Shown here: positions 10,637 to 20,096 of the stretch, one piece after another
Layout: each line of letters starts with the position of its first letter
Numbering within the stretch: position 1 is the first letter of the stretch
Source of the DNA: an uncultured Alphaproteobacteria bacterium
GTDB taxonomy: Bacteria; Pseudomonadota; Alphaproteobacteria; HIMB59; GCA-002718135
Direction: 5' to 3'
Assembly: GCA_902582755.1 (NCBI GenBank)
Contig: CACHSZ010000005.1
Span: forward strand, 1-64,000
DNA: 64,000 nt
Notes under the pieces: model-generated
The model's input: the letters and a program-made list of their open reading frames with translations, nothing else
Told to the model about the DNA's origin: nothing
Database searches by the model: none
Program-made: the position numbers and the translations under genes

Positions 10637-11092
10637 TTGATTAATTTTGCTAAATATAAAATCTCTAGTTTTTCTCTGTATGTCCAATCGATTTCCTTTG
10701 TATATTTTCTTGAAAATATAATTACTTTTATTAACTTTAATTCCAATATATACTAATCCTACTGGCTTTAACTTTGTTCCACCATTAGGACCTGCTATAC
10801 CAGTTGTAGAAATGCAGATTTTTGTTTTTTCATTTTTGTACAGACCATTTATCATTTCCTCAGCTACTTCTTTACTTACAGCTCCAAATTTTGAGAGATT
10901 ACTTTTTGAAACAGATAAATATTTAGATTTAGCTTTATTTGAATAACTAATAATCCCGTAAGAGAAAATTTTTGAAACTCCACTGTATTTTGTGATAGTG
11001 TTTGCTATTAACCCTCCTGTGCATGACTCAGCAACTGAAATTGAGATATTTTTATTTATTAATTTATCTATAACTTTTTTAATAATAGGCAT
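10628..11092 (-). CDS. pncC: CinA C-terminal-type nicotinamide-nucleotide amidase
   Basis: Stand-alone CinA C-terminal domain (about 154 residues). The catalytic signature SVAESCTGGLIANTIT sits near residue 20 and ISTTGIAGPNGGTKLKPVGL near residue 100. The enzyme family deamidates NMN to nicotinate mononucleotide and recycles pyridine nucleotides. The N-terminal competence-damage half of full CinA is absent, as in many alphaproteobacteria. An upstream TTG at 11098 is in frame, but the ATG at 11092 is preferred. It overlaps pgpA by 14 bp on the same strand. Confidence 0.9.
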   Translation of the reverse strand: MPIIKKVIDKLINKNISISVAESCTGGLIANTITKYSGVSKIFSYGIISYSNKAKSKYLSVSKSNLSKFGAVSKEVAEEMINGLYKNEKTKICISTTGIAGPNGGTKLKPVGLVYIGIKVNKSNYIFKKIYKGNRLDIQRKTRDFIFSKINQLI

Positions 11093-11555
11093 TTGCAATA
11101 TAAAGAATTATCACTGTATATATTCCTGCTATTAAATCATCAAGAATTACCCCAAAAGCTGATTTAAGTTTCCTGTCTACTATGTTAGCTGGAAAAATTT
11201 TCAATATATCAAAAAAACGAAATAAAATAAAAATTAACATTATTGTTACATAAGGATTTATTATTTTAATTTGATCATAAAATATTAAAATTAAGTATAC
11301 TCCTAAGAATTCATCAATAACTATTATTTTTGAGTCATGTGTTTTGGTATGTGAAGAGAATTTATTAATAAAAAATAAAGATAGTAAAAAGATTACAAAA
11401 AAAATAACTACAAATATTTCTAAAGAAATAATTTTGTATTCAACAATAGGAAATAAAATAACTATTGATAAAAAAGATGCAAAGGTTCCAGATGGTATTA
11501 ATTTAATATATCCAGCAAAAGATAAAGATACAAAAAAATTAGCTAATTTTATCAT
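11079..11555 (-). CDS. pgpA: Phosphatidylglycerophosphatase A
   Basis: Integral membrane phosphatase making phosphatidylglycerol from its phosphate. The 158 residues have about four hydrophobic segments. PgpA signatures are PSGTFASFLSI near the N-terminus, DEFLGVYL mid-protein and RFFDILKIFPANIVDRKLK toward the C-terminus. It is placed between ispDF and the cinA-like gene, the usual order in alphaproteobacteria, overlapping both. This supports translation from one message led by ispDF. Confidence 0.93.
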   Translation of the reverse strand: MIKLANFFVSLSFAGYIKLIPSGTFASFLSIVILFPIVEYKIISLEIFVVIFFVIFLLSLFFINKFSSHTKTHDSKIIVIDEFLGVYLILIFYDQIKIINPYVTIMLIFILFRFFDILKIFPANIVDRKLKSAFGVILDDLIAGIYTVIILYIANAYY

Positions 11556-12678
11556 CTGTTATATGAACTATTGACTCAGCTGCGATTCCTTCACCATTAC
11601 CAATAAAACCAATTTTTTCATTTGTAGTCGCTTTAATAGATACAGAGGTATTTTTAATTTGAAGTAATGTTGAAATATTTTTAATCATTTTTGAAACATA
11701 TTTATTAATTTTAGGTTTTTCAGCTATTATATTTATATCTAGATTGATTACAGAATAACCTTTTTCTTTAAGTTTATTTCTACAATAAATAATGAACTTA
11801 GATGAATCTGCATTTTTCCATTTTTTATCTGTGTTTGGAAAGTGATAACCTATGTCTCTCATAGAGAGTGCTCCAAAAATACTATCACAAATTGCATGCA
11901 GTACAACGTCTGCATCAGAATGACCGATTAATTTAGAGAAAGGAATTTTAACACCACCTAATTTTAATCCATTTTTGGTTTTTTTATCAATTTGATGAAT
12001 ATCATAACCAATACCGTATTTTGTTATAGGCTTTCTGTATAAATTAAATAACTGAATATCTTCTGGGTAAGTAATTTTAATATTATTTTTTTCACCTTTG
12101 ATCAAATTTATTTTTATTTTTGATTTTTGTAATAGCCCTGCATCATCATTAAATTCGAAATTTTTATATTTGATATGTTCTTTTAATATTAAATTATAAT
12201 TAAAACCCTGGGGTGTTTGTACATTAATTACTTTTGTTTCTAATTTACTTCTCTTTATTAATTGTCTGTCATTATATTCAACGTATGGAATTGCATTAGT
12301 ATTTTTGCCTAATTTGGATATAATTTTTTTAATTAATTTATTACTACATAAAGGACGTGCAGCATCATGTATTAATACATTTTTAATTTTAAATTTTTTT
12401 AAATTTTTTAAAGCATTAAAAGATGAAATTTGTCTTGTAAGCCCAGGTTTTGAATAAGTAATTTTTATTTTCTCAGAAATAGCCTTATGATTAAAGTAAG
12501 TGTTTTGATATTTTTTATCTATTGAAATATTAATAATATCGAAGTTTGATAAATCTAAATTTGAAATAAAATAATTTAAAAAATTTGTATTCCCAATTTT
12601 TAAGAATTGTTTTGGAATTTTTTGACCAAATCTCTTTCCTTTTCCACCAGCTAGAATTACAAGTGCATTTTTCATCAT
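11539..12678 (-). CDS. ispDF: Bifunctional IspD/IspF isoprenoid enzyme
   Basis: Fusion of MEP-pathway steps. The IspD cytidylyltransferase domain (about 1-215) has the nucleotide-binding LAGGKGKRFGQKIPKQF and HDAARPL. The IspF cyclodiphosphate synthase domain (about 220-379) has GIGYDIHQ, LIGHSDADVVLHAICDSIFG and GFIGNGEGIAAESIV. The fusion is known from many alphaproteobacteria and implies the non-mevalonate route. Either of two adjacent ATGs (12678 or 12675) could start translation. It overlaps pgpA by 17 bp and diverges from ntrY across 59 bp. Confidence 0.96.
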   Translation of the reverse strand: MMKNALVILAGGKGKRFGQKIPKQFLKIGNTNFLNYFISNLDLSNFDIINISIDKKYQNTYFNHKAISEKIKITYSKPGLTRQISSFNALKNLKKFKIKNVLIHDAARPLCSNKLIKKIISKLGKNTNAIPYVEYNDRQLIKRSKLETKVINVQTPQGFNYNLILKEHIKYKNFEFNDDAGLLQKSKIKINLIKGEKNNIKITYPEDIQLFNLYRKPITKYGIGYDIHQIDKKTKNGLKLGGVKIPFSKLIGHSDADVVLHAICDSIFGALSMRDIGYHFPNTDKKWKNADSSKFIIYCRNKLKEKGYSVINLDINIIAEKPKINKYVSKMIKNISTLLQIKNTSVSIKATTNEKIGFIGNGEGIAAESIVHITDDKIS

Positions 12679-12737
12679 TTTAATTTATATACTATACTGT
12701 TTTACTATCATTATTTAAAAACTAACTAAAGTATACA

Positions 12738-14882
12738 GTGTTTAACCTATCAAAATTACTTAAATCTATTCATCTTTCAAGATTATCTTTTTATTTTTTA
12801 ATCTTTTTAATCATATTGAGTTTTTCGATTACATTCTACTTAATGCTTCCAAATAACGATCTAGTAAAAGATCCAAGAAGACTACAATTTTTTTTATTGG
12901 CGGATGTAATTTTTGTCATTTTATTGATATCCATAATTATTAGACAAATTGTACTGATTTTAGTGAGAAGAAGAAAAAGTTATGATGAATCTCGATTATA
13001 TATAAAATTTGTAAATTTATTTGCTGCAATGGCTTTAGGACCAGCCATTGGTTTAGTTATTATAACATCATTATTCTTTAATTTAGAATTAAGAACTTGG
13101 TATGGTGATGCTGTAAGGGATGCGGTTGTAAATTCTAATATTGTAGCAAGAAATTATGAAAATGAAATACAGGCAGAAATTGTGTCTGATACTCAGTTAA
13201 TAATGAGAGAGATATTAAAAGTTTCTCAAAATAATGAGGTTAATATTCAATCAATTAGAACAGCTTTAAGTGAATTTATTAACTTAAGAACAATTTCAAG
13301 TATTTATATTTTTAATACGGAGGGCAACATATATTTAAGTTTAAAAGATCCTGATAATAAAAATTTTTCAGTGCCATCAAATGAAATATTTAAGATAGTT
13401 AATCAAAATCGTGTTTATATTTTTCAATTAAATAAAAATTCTATTACAGCTTATAAAAAAATAAATTTTTTAAATGATGTTTACATGCAGGTTAATAGAA
13501 ATCTAAATACCAATATCTGGGATCATATTAGCGCTACAAAAGAGGCATTTGAAATTTATACTATTAAAGAAGAGGAAAGCTCAGGAATTCAAATAACTTA
13601 TTCAATGATATTTGTTCTTTTTTCAATTTGTTTTATACTAGTTGCAATTTTAATTGGTTTTAATCTAGCTAGCAATCTTAGTAAACCAATTACAAACTTA
13701 ATAAAATCAGCCAATAAAATATCAGAAGGAAATTTTGATGCTAAAGTTAGTGAAATAGATCAATTTCAAGAGATAAAAGTATTACTATCATCTTATAATA
13801 AAATGATTTCTGAAATTGAGAATAAACAAAATGAGTTAATATCAAAAAGTCAAGAAGATGAAGAAAAAAGAATTTTTATAGAGGCGATTTTAAGTCTTTT
13901 AACAATAGGCGTAATTTCTTTAGATAAAAATTTCAATATTTTATTATTCAATAAAACTTTAACAAAACTATTTAGAAACACTAAAACTTTTAAAATAAAT
14001 GATAATTTTCTTTCCTTTTTTCCTGAATGGAAAAAAATATTTGAGAATTTTGAAACATCAAATAAAGTATTACTAAATTTTCAATACGATTTTACATTAT
14101 ATGACGATCAAAGAAATTTTAATATTAGAATTATTAAAGAAATTAATGATAATAAAATTGAGGGATATGTTGTTGCCTTAGATGATGCTACATCTCTAAT
14201 TTTAGCAGAAAAACATGCTGCTTGGTCTGATATAGCAAGAAAAATAGCACATGAGGTTAAAAATCCTCTTACTCCCATTAAACTTTCTGCTGAAAGAATA
14301 GAAAAGAAATTTTTAGATGCAAAAACAGATAAGGAGGATATTTCACTTTTAACTAAAACAATATCAAGACAAGTAGATGATATTGGAAAGTTAGTTGACG
14401 AATTTTCATCTTTTGCGAGAATGCCTGAGGCAGAAATCAAGCTTGATAATCTATCGAAATGCTTAGAAGAGGCATACCTTTTATATTTCAATACTAGAAA
14501 GGATATAAAGCTCAATTTAATTAAACCTGAAAATGATATTTATTTTCACTTTGACACCCTTCAAATCTCAAGATGTTTTAATAATTTAATTAAAAATGCT
14601 ATTGAAGCTGTGGAGAAAATACCAAACCCTGCAGTCGAAGTATTATTGGCTACTGATACTCAAAACATAAAAATTGAAATAAAAGATAATGGTGTTGGAA
14701 TTGATGAAAAAATGTTGAGTAAAATTTTTGAGCCTTATTTCACAACTAAAACAAAAGGAACTGGTCTTGGACTATCTATAGTAAAAAGAATTATTGAAGA
14801 TCATGGTGGTAAAATAAAAATTGAGAAAAATAAAAATATGGCAGGTACAACATCACTTATTAATTTTGAATACAATGCATAA
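12738..14882 (+). CDS. ntrY: NtrY-type membrane sensor histidine kinase
   Basis: A 714-residue sensor starting with GTG. Three hydrophobic helices near the N-terminus (about 15-112) and one at about 286-308 bracket a ~170-residue extracytoplasmic sensing region. A HAMP linker (about 310-363), a PAS-like region (370-480), a HisKA domain and a HATPase domain follow. The HisKA motif ARKIAHEVKNPLTPIKLSAE places the phospho-His near residue 505. The HATPase motifs are NLIKNAIEAV, DNGVGI and GTGLGLSIVKRI. The family senses redox or nitrogen status. It overlaps ntrX by 8 bp. The usual upstream ntrB-ntrC pair is not in this window. Confidence 0.95.
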   Translation: MFNLSKLLKSIHLSRLSFYFLIFLIILSFSITFYLMLPNNDLVKDPRRLQFFLLADVIFVILLISIIIRQIVLILVRRRKSYDESRLYIKFVNLFAAMALGPAIGLVIITSLFFNLELRTWYGDAVRDAVVNSNIVARNYENEIQAEIVSDTQLIMREILKVSQNNEVNIQSIRTALSEFINLRTISSIYIFNTEGNIYLSLKDPDNKNFSVPSNEIFKIVNQNRVYIFQLNKNSITAYKKINFLNDVYMQVNRNLNTNIWDHISATKEAFEIYTIKEEESSGIQITYSMIFVLFSICFILVAILIGFNLASNLSKPITNLIKSANKISEGNFDAKVSEIDQFQEIKVLLSSYNKMISEIENKQNELISKSQEDEEKRIFIEAILSLLTIGVISLDKNFNILLFNKTLTKLFRNTKTFKINDNFLSFFPEWKKIFENFETSNKVLLNFQYDFTLYDDQRNFNIRIIKEINDNKIEGYVVALDDATSLILAEKHAAWSDIARKIAHEVKNPLTPIKLSAERIEKKFLDAKTDKEDISLLTKTISRQVDDIGKLVDEFSSFARMPEAEIKLDNLSKCLEEAYLLYFNTRKDIKLNLIKPENDIYFHFDTLQISRCFNNLIKNAIEAVEKIPNPAVEVLLATDTQNIKIEIKDNGVGIDEKMLSKIFEPYFTTKTKGTGLGLSIVKRIIEDHGGKIKIEKNKNMAGTTSLINFEYNA

Positions 14883-16206
14883 AGTTTTAATTATAGATGA
14901 TGAAAAGGATATTTGTTTTCTTATTTCAGAAATTTTAAAAGACGAAAATTATAATACATCTATTGCGCTCAATTCAGATGAAGCAATTAGTAAATTTAAT
15001 GAAATTAAGCCCGACTTAGTTATTTTAGATGTATGGCTATCTAACAGTAAATTAGATGGGATTGAGATTTTAAAAGAATTTAAATCAATTGATAGTAATA
15101 TTCCAATTATAATTATAAGTGGTCATGGAACTGTTGATCTTGCAGTGAAATCTATAAAAAATGGAGCATACGACTTTTTAGAAAAGCCATTCAACAGTGA
15201 TAAATTAACTATTCTTACTAAGAGAGCGATAGAAAGTTCATCATTATTGAGTGAAAATAAAAATTTAAAAGATACGTTAATTAAAACTATACCACTAATA
15301 GGGAATTCAGAATTCATTAAAAAAATTAACAAAAATTTAAATGAGCAGAGTTCAAGTAATTCAAGATTATTAATTGAAGGGCCATTTGGAACAGGAAAAA
15401 AACATTTTACAAATTTAATACATAAAAATTCACAATATAAAGATAAGCTTCCTATATCAATTGATTTTAAAAAACTTACAAATGAAGCATTGGATAATAT
15501 GTTTGTGGAAAATAAAAACGCAATTAATGAAAATATTTTTTATCGATCAAACAATAATTCATTAATACTGCTCAATATTGAAACTCTACCAAACATTTAT
15601 CAAAAAAAACTTTTAAATTTTCTTGAAAATAAAAAAATTTTTGAAGATCTTGATATTGAATTAAATCATAAAATTATTACAATTACTGAGAAAAATTTAG
15701 AAATAGAAATTGAAAAAGGTAATTTTATTAAAAGACTATATGATAGAATTTCAACAGACTTTATAAAATTTAAATCTCTTTCTGATAGGAGAGATGATGT
15801 TCTTCCTATTCTTAATTTCTATTTAAATGAAAAAAGTGGAGGAAATTTAAATTTTAAATTTTCCTCTAAAGCCTTAACTAAGTTACAACTGTATGATTGG
15901 CCTGGAAATATTTCCCAACTGATTAACTATGTGGAGAAAAGTCTGATACTTAACCAAGATCAAAACATAAAAGAGTTAGAGGTTGATGATTTAGCTTTAC
16001 AAATGGGAGATGAAACTGCGTCAAATTCTTCCAATAATTCACTGGATTTATCTTTAAAAGAAGCAAGATCCGAGTTTGAAAAAAATTATTTAATATCGCA
16101 AATTAAGAGATTTAATGGTAATATAACTAAAGTTTCCGAATTTACAGGAATGGAAAGAACTGCTCTTTATAGAAAATTTAAATCACTAGATATAAAAGTA
16201 GAATAA
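14875..16206 (+). CDS. ntrX: NtrX-type response regulator with decayed AAA+ core
   Basis: Start set at the ATG at 14875, where the conserved receiver begins (MHKVLIIDDE); a longer frame from a TTG would read inside ntrY. The receiver (1-~120) keeps the acidic pocket, Asp52 and Lys104. The Fis-type helix-turn-helix is intact at the C-terminus (about 405-443, GNITKVSEFTGMERTALYRK). The central AAA+ domain is degraded. A P-loop-like GPFGTGKK is at 169-176, but no GAFTGA sigma54-contact loop is visible. The Walker B acidic pair is replaced (ILLNIE, about 231-236). It probably acts as a DNA-binding regulator independent of sigma54. Confidence 0.92.
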   Translation: MHKVLIIDDEKDICFLISEILKDENYNTSIALNSDEAISKFNEIKPDLVILDVWLSNSKLDGIEILKEFKSIDSNIPIIIISGHGTVDLAVKSIKNGAYDFLEKPFNSDKLTILTKRAIESSSLLSENKNLKDTLIKTIPLIGNSEFIKKINKNLNEQSSSNSRLLIEGPFGTGKKHFTNLIHKNSQYKDKLPISIDFKKLTNEALDNMFVENKNAINENIFYRSNNNSLILLNIETLPNIYQKKLLNFLENKKIFEDLDIELNHKIITITEKNLEIEIEKGNFIKRLYDRISTDFIKFKSLSDRRDDVLPILNFYLNEKSGGNLNFKFSSKALTKLQLYDWPGNISQLINYVEKSLILNQDQNIKELEVDDLALQMGDETASNSSNNSLDLSLKEARSEFEKNYLISQIKRFNGNITKVSEFTGMERTALYRKFKSLDIKVE

Positions 16207-16213
16207 CTAATCT

Positions 16214-17578
16214 ATGAAAACAATTATTTGTGGTGCTGGAGATGTTGGATATAGCATAGCTGATAAACTATCACGCGAAAACTTTGAAGTTACAGTTATT
16301 GACGAAGATGAAAATAGATTAAATAAGGTATCAGAAACGTTGGATGTCAAAACAATAAATGGTGTTCCTAGTATGCCATCAGTTTTAGAGAGCGCCGGTG
16401 CAAATGACTGTGAAATACTAATTGCAGTTACTAAGAGTGATGAAACTAATATGGTTACTTGTCAAATTGGCCATTCTTTATTTAAAATTAAAAAGAAAAT
16501 TGCCAGAATAAGACAACAAGATTATTTAAAAACTGATTGGAAAAATTTATATAATGATGACAATTTCCCGATAGATGCAATTATTTCCCCAGAACAAGAA
16601 GTTGCTAAAGGTATATTTAGAAGATTAATTTCACCTGGCACAATAGATATGGTTGAATTATCAGATAAAAAATTGAAATTAATTGGTCTAAAATGTGAAG
16701 ACAATTTTTTACATTCAGGCCTGTCTGTGAGAGAATTATCAGAAAAATTTCCTGACTATCTTGCTAACATAATGTTTATATTTAGAGGGGATCAAAAATT
16801 TACTGTAAATTCTTCAACTAAAATTGAAAAAAAAGATACTATTTTTCTTGTTGTGGAAACTGATAATTTGACAGATGTGCTTTCTGAATTTGGTCATCAA
16901 GAATTGCAGGCAAAAAAAGCTGTAATTATAGGTGGTGGAAATATAGGGTTTTCACTTGCTCAGCTAATTGAAAATTCTGAAACATATATAAAAACTGAAC
17001 TTATTGAAGCTAATAAAGAACGAGCAGAATTTCTTGCATCAAATTTAGAAAATATTACAGTTACATGTGGGGATGGATTGGACAATCAGATACTTGAAGA
17101 GGTGAATATATCAGAAGCTGGTTATTGTATATCCATTACTGAAGATGATGAAGTTAATATATTATCTTCCCTATTGGCTAAAAGAGCAGGTGCTGAAACA
17201 TCAATAACTTTGATTAATAATAGTAATTATTCATCTTTGTTATCTAATATAGGTGTTGATATGACCATAGATCCAAAAATAATAACAATTTCTAAAATTT
17301 TAGAAAAGGTTAGGGGTGTAAAAATAAGAAACGATTATTCTATAGGTGAAGGTTTTGGAGAAGTAATAGAGGCAGATATTCAGTCAGAATCATTTCTTTG
17401 TAATAAAAATCTTAAAGAGTTAGAATTACCAAAAGGTATACGTATTGGGTCAATTGTGAGAGATAAAAAAATTATCATTCCTAATAGTCAAACTGTTTTT
17501 AAAGAGAATGATGATGTTGTTTTTTTTGCTGAAACAAACTGCATAAAAAAACTAGAGAAACTTTTATCAAAAATTTAA
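16214..17578 (+). CDS. trkA: Trk potassium uptake regulatory protein TrkA
   Basis: Peripheral NAD(H)-binding subunit that gates the TrkH/TrkG potassium channel. The 454 residues contain two tandem RCK modules. The first Rossmann motif is at the N-terminus (IICGAGDVGYSIADKL), the second near residue 237 (VIIGGGNIGFSLAQLIE), and each is followed by a TrkA_C domain. It follows ntrX by 7 bp, the conserved ntrYX-trkA order. In many relatives hfq and hflX come next; here an aminotransferase gene starts 4 bp later. Confidence 0.95.
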   Translation: MKTIICGAGDVGYSIADKLSRENFEVTVIDEDENRLNKVSETLDVKTINGVPSMPSVLESAGANDCEILIAVTKSDETNMVTCQIGHSLFKIKKKIARIRQQDYLKTDWKNLYNDDNFPIDAIISPEQEVAKGIFRRLISPGTIDMVELSDKKLKLIGLKCEDNFLHSGLSVRELSEKFPDYLANIMFIFRGDQKFTVNSSTKIEKKDTIFLVVETDNLTDVLSEFGHQELQAKKAVIIGGGNIGFSLAQLIENSETYIKTELIEANKERAEFLASNLENITVTCGDGLDNQILEEVNISEAGYCISITEDDEVNILSSLLAKRAGAETSITLINNSNYSSLLSNIGVDMTIDPKIITISKILEKVRGVKIRNDYSIGEGFGEVIEADIQSESFLCNKNLKELELPKGIRIGSIVRDKKIIIPNSQTVFKENDDVVFFAETNCIKKLEKLLSKI

Positions 17579-17582
17579 TCTA

Positions 17583-18428
17583 ATGCCAAATTTTGCTTTT
17601 ATAAATAACAAATTTGTAAATTTTAAATCTGCAAAAATTCATATAGAGGATAGAGGATTGCAATTTGCAGATAGCGTTTATGAAGTTATCGCAGTCTTGG
17701 AAAATAATTTAATTGATTTAGATTTTCATCTTAAGAGATTAAAATATTCTCTTCGTGAATTAGAAATTAAATTTACAATCAATAAAAAAAACCTAAATAA
17801 TATTTTTCTAAATCTAATAAAAAAAAATAAAACAAGAAATGGAATAATATATTTACAAATTACAAGAGGTATTCAGTTTAGAGAACATAAATATCAAAAA
17901 AATTTAATCCCAACTTTGATTATATACACAAGAAATAAAATTTTTAATTTACCTGGAAAAAAATTTGTAGGAGTAAATACAATTACTTTCCAAGATCTTC
18001 GATGGAAAAGACGTGATATTAAAACAGTAAATTTACTTCCAAATATTATAGCAGCAAACATGGCCAAAAAGAAAAATGCTTATGAAGCAATTTTAATACA
18101 AAATGGAAAAGTAACTGAGGGCACATCTTCTAATATTTGGATTATAAAAAGAAATAATTTAATAACTCATCCAGCTAATTCCGATATTTTAAAAGGTGTC
18201 ACTAGAACATCTCTTTTAAAAATTATAAAAAAAACTAAACTTAAACTAATAGAAAAACAATTTACCCATAATCAATTAGTTAATGCAGATGAAGTATTTT
18301 TAACAAGTTCTGGAAGTTTTATTACTCCTATTCTTAAAATTGATAATAAAAAAATCAATAAAGGTAAAATTGGTAATATTACTTTAAGATTAGCAGAAAT
18401 GTATACCAAAGCATGTATAAATGGATAA
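17583..18428 (+). CDS. dat: Class IV PLP aminotransferase, D-amino-acid transaminase type
   Basis: The 281-residue fold-type IV aminotransferase has an N-terminal IHIEDRGLQFADSVYEVI segment characteristic of D-alanine transaminases. A catalytic-lysine region is in 'WKRRDIKTVNLLPNIIAANM' and TEGTSSNIWI is the cofactor-binding motif. It would make D-glutamate or D-alanine for peptidoglycan or use D-amino acids. Branched-chain transaminase or ADC lyase functions belong to the same fold and cannot be fully excluded. It overlaps the following phosphatase gene by 8 bp. Confidence 0.88.
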   Translation: MPNFAFINNKFVNFKSAKIHIEDRGLQFADSVYEVIAVLENNLIDLDFHLKRLKYSLRELEIKFTINKKNLNNIFLNLIKKNKTRNGIIYLQITRGIQFREHKYQKNLIPTLIIYTRNKIFNLPGKKFVGVNTITFQDLRWKRRDIKTVNLLPNIIAANMAKKKNAYEAILIQNGKVTEGTSSNIWIIKRNNLITHPANSDILKGVTRTSLLKIIKKTKLKLIEKQFTHNQLVNADEVFLTSSGSFITPILKIDNKKINKGKIGNITLRLAEMYTKACING

Positions 18429-19227
18429 TATAAAGCAAGAGGACATAGAGGACATTTGTTTTAACGTAAGTCAAAATATTATCTTACCAAAATTTAAAAA
18501 TTTATCAGACAATGACATTAATTATAAAAATGGATCTGATTTAGTAACAGCAGCTGATATAGAGGCAGAAAAAGAATTAAAAAAACATTTGTTAAAAATT
18601 TTACCTACTTCAAATTTTATAGGCGAAGAGGAATATTCTAGAAATGAAAATATATTAAATTTTTATAATGAAAATGCATATTGTTGGACTGTTGATCCAA
18701 TAGATGGAACAACAAATTTTGCTAATGGTAGAGATAAATTTGCAATTATGATAGCCTTAACATTTAAAGAAAAAATTTTACGTTCTTGGATATATAAGCC
18801 ACTAGAAAAAATTATGTGTTCAGCTATTGTAAATGAAGGTGCTTATATCAATAATAAAAAAATTGTTACAAAAGAGGTAAATATAATTGAAGAAACTATA
18901 GGGTCGATAAGCACAAAGTATTGGGAGCCAGGATTAAAAGATAAGTTAAAAACATTTAAAAACATATTCAAAGAAGTTAGCTCTTATAGATGCATTGGTT
19001 TTGAATATATAGATATAGGTATTGGGATTAGAAATTTTTCTATTTTATCAAAACTATCTCCCTGGGATCATATTCCAGGTATTCTTTTTGTCAGAGAAGC
19101 AGGTGGTGCCGACATAGATTTTGATAAAAATAAATATGACTTTACAAAAAAGAATAAGAATTTAATTGTTAGTAATTCAGAAGATTTAAGTTTAAAAATT
19201 TTAGAAAAATTAGGAGAAATTTTATGA
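18421..19227 (+). CDS. Inositol monophosphatase-family phosphatase
   Basis: Magnesium-dependent phosphatase of the FIG/IMPase superfamily (268 residues). Motifs are GSDLVTAADIEAEK, FIGEEEYS, the metal-binding WTVDPIDGTTNFA (about residues 90-102) and SPWDHIPGILFVREAGG near the C-terminus. Candidate substrates in the family are inositol phosphates, histidinol phosphate and PAP, and the sequence alone does not decide. It lies between dat and a hydroxyacid dehydrogenase with overlapping ends. Confidence 0.88.
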   Translation: MDNIKQEDIEDICFNVSQNIILPKFKNLSDNDINYKNGSDLVTAADIEAEKELKKHLLKILPTSNFIGEEEYSRNENILNFYNENAYCWTVDPIDGTTNFANGRDKFAIMIALTFKEKILRSWIYKPLEKIMCSAIVNEGAYINNKKIVTKEVNIIEETIGSISTKYWEPGLKDKLKTFKNIFKEVSSYRCIGFEYIDIGIGIRNFSILSKLSPWDHIPGILFVREAGGADIDFDKNKYDFTKKNKNLIVSNSEDLSLKILEKLGEIL

Positions 19228-20096
19228 GTATTAAAAATGTTTCTTTTATTGGCTTAGGAGTAATGGGTTATCCAATGGCAGGTCATCTTAAAAATAATGG
19301 TTATGATGTAACTGTTTATAATAGAACAACTGCTAAGGCAGAAAAATGGGTACAAGAATATAAAGGTAGCATGGCTAAAACTCCTGGTGACGCTTCTCAA
19401 AACTCTGAAATAGTTTTTATGTGTGTTGGACGCGATGAAGATATTATTGAAGTAATGGAAGGTGAGAATGGAATTCTTTCAAAAGTAGCTGAAGGATCGA
19501 TTATTGTTGATCACACAACAGCTTCCGCAGAGATAGCAAGAAATTACTATCAAAAACTTAAAGATAAAAAATTAAGTTTTCTTGATGCGCCTGTATCTGG
19601 TGGTCAAGCAGGTGCAGAAAATGGTGTTCTCTCTATTATGATAGGTGGGGATGAAAAAGATTATAATACTGTAAAACCAGTTCTCACATCTTATGGCAAA
19701 GCAGTTGAACTTATAGGTCCATCTGGATCTGGTCAAATAGCTAAAATGATAAATCAAATTTGTATTGCAGGGTTAGTACAAGGTTTATCTGAAGCAATGG
19801 CTTTTGGAAAAAAATCGAATGTGGATATGGAAAAGGTTCTTAGCGTTATATCAAAGGGTGCTGCTCAATCGTGGCAAATGGAAAATAGATATAGAACTAT
19901 GCTTGATGGAAAATTTGATTATGGCTTTGCAGTTGATTGGATGCGTAAAGATTTATCAATTTGTTTTAATGAGGCAGATAAAAATGGTGCAATTCTTCCC
20001 ATTACAAAAATAGTTGATAAATATTATGAGGAAGTTCAAAAAAATGGTGGCAATAGGTTTGATACTTCATCCCTCATGACACTTGTAGATAAATAA
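19224..20096 (+). CDS. 3-hydroxyisobutyrate dehydrogenase-family NAD(P)-dependent reductase
   Basis: Beta-hydroxyacid dehydrogenase of 290 residues. The N-terminal Rossmann motif GLGVMGYPMAGHL (about 9-21) is followed by YNRTTAKAEKW. The substrate-binding signature DAPVSGGQAGAENG lies near residue 122, and the catalytic-lysine segment GSGQIAKMINQI is near 170. The family includes 3-hydroxyisobutyrate dehydrogenase, tartronate semialdehyde reductase and glyoxylate/succinic semialdehyde reductases. The compact sequence resembles the last two at least as much as the first. It overlaps the phosphatase gene by 4 bp. Confidence 0.88.
   Translation: MSIKNVSFIGLGVMGYPMAGHLKNNGYDVTVYNRTTAKAEKWVQEYKGSMAKTPGDASQNSEIVFMCVGRDEDIIEVMEGENGILSKVAEGSIIVDHTTASAEIARNYYQKLKDKKLSFLDAPVSGGQAGAENGVLSIMIGGDEKDYNTVKPVLTSYGKAVELIGPSGSGQIAKMINQICIAGLVQGLSEAMAFGKKSNVDMEKVLSVISKGAAQSWQMENRYRTMLDGKFDYGFAVDWMRKDLSICFNEADKNGAILPITKIVDKYYEEVQKNGGNRFDTSSLMTLVDK

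Noticed and set aside
14108-14515. Minus-strand open frame of 135 codons inside ntrY
   Set aside because: Antisense to the conserved HisKA region of a clear kinase gene, with no family resemblance.
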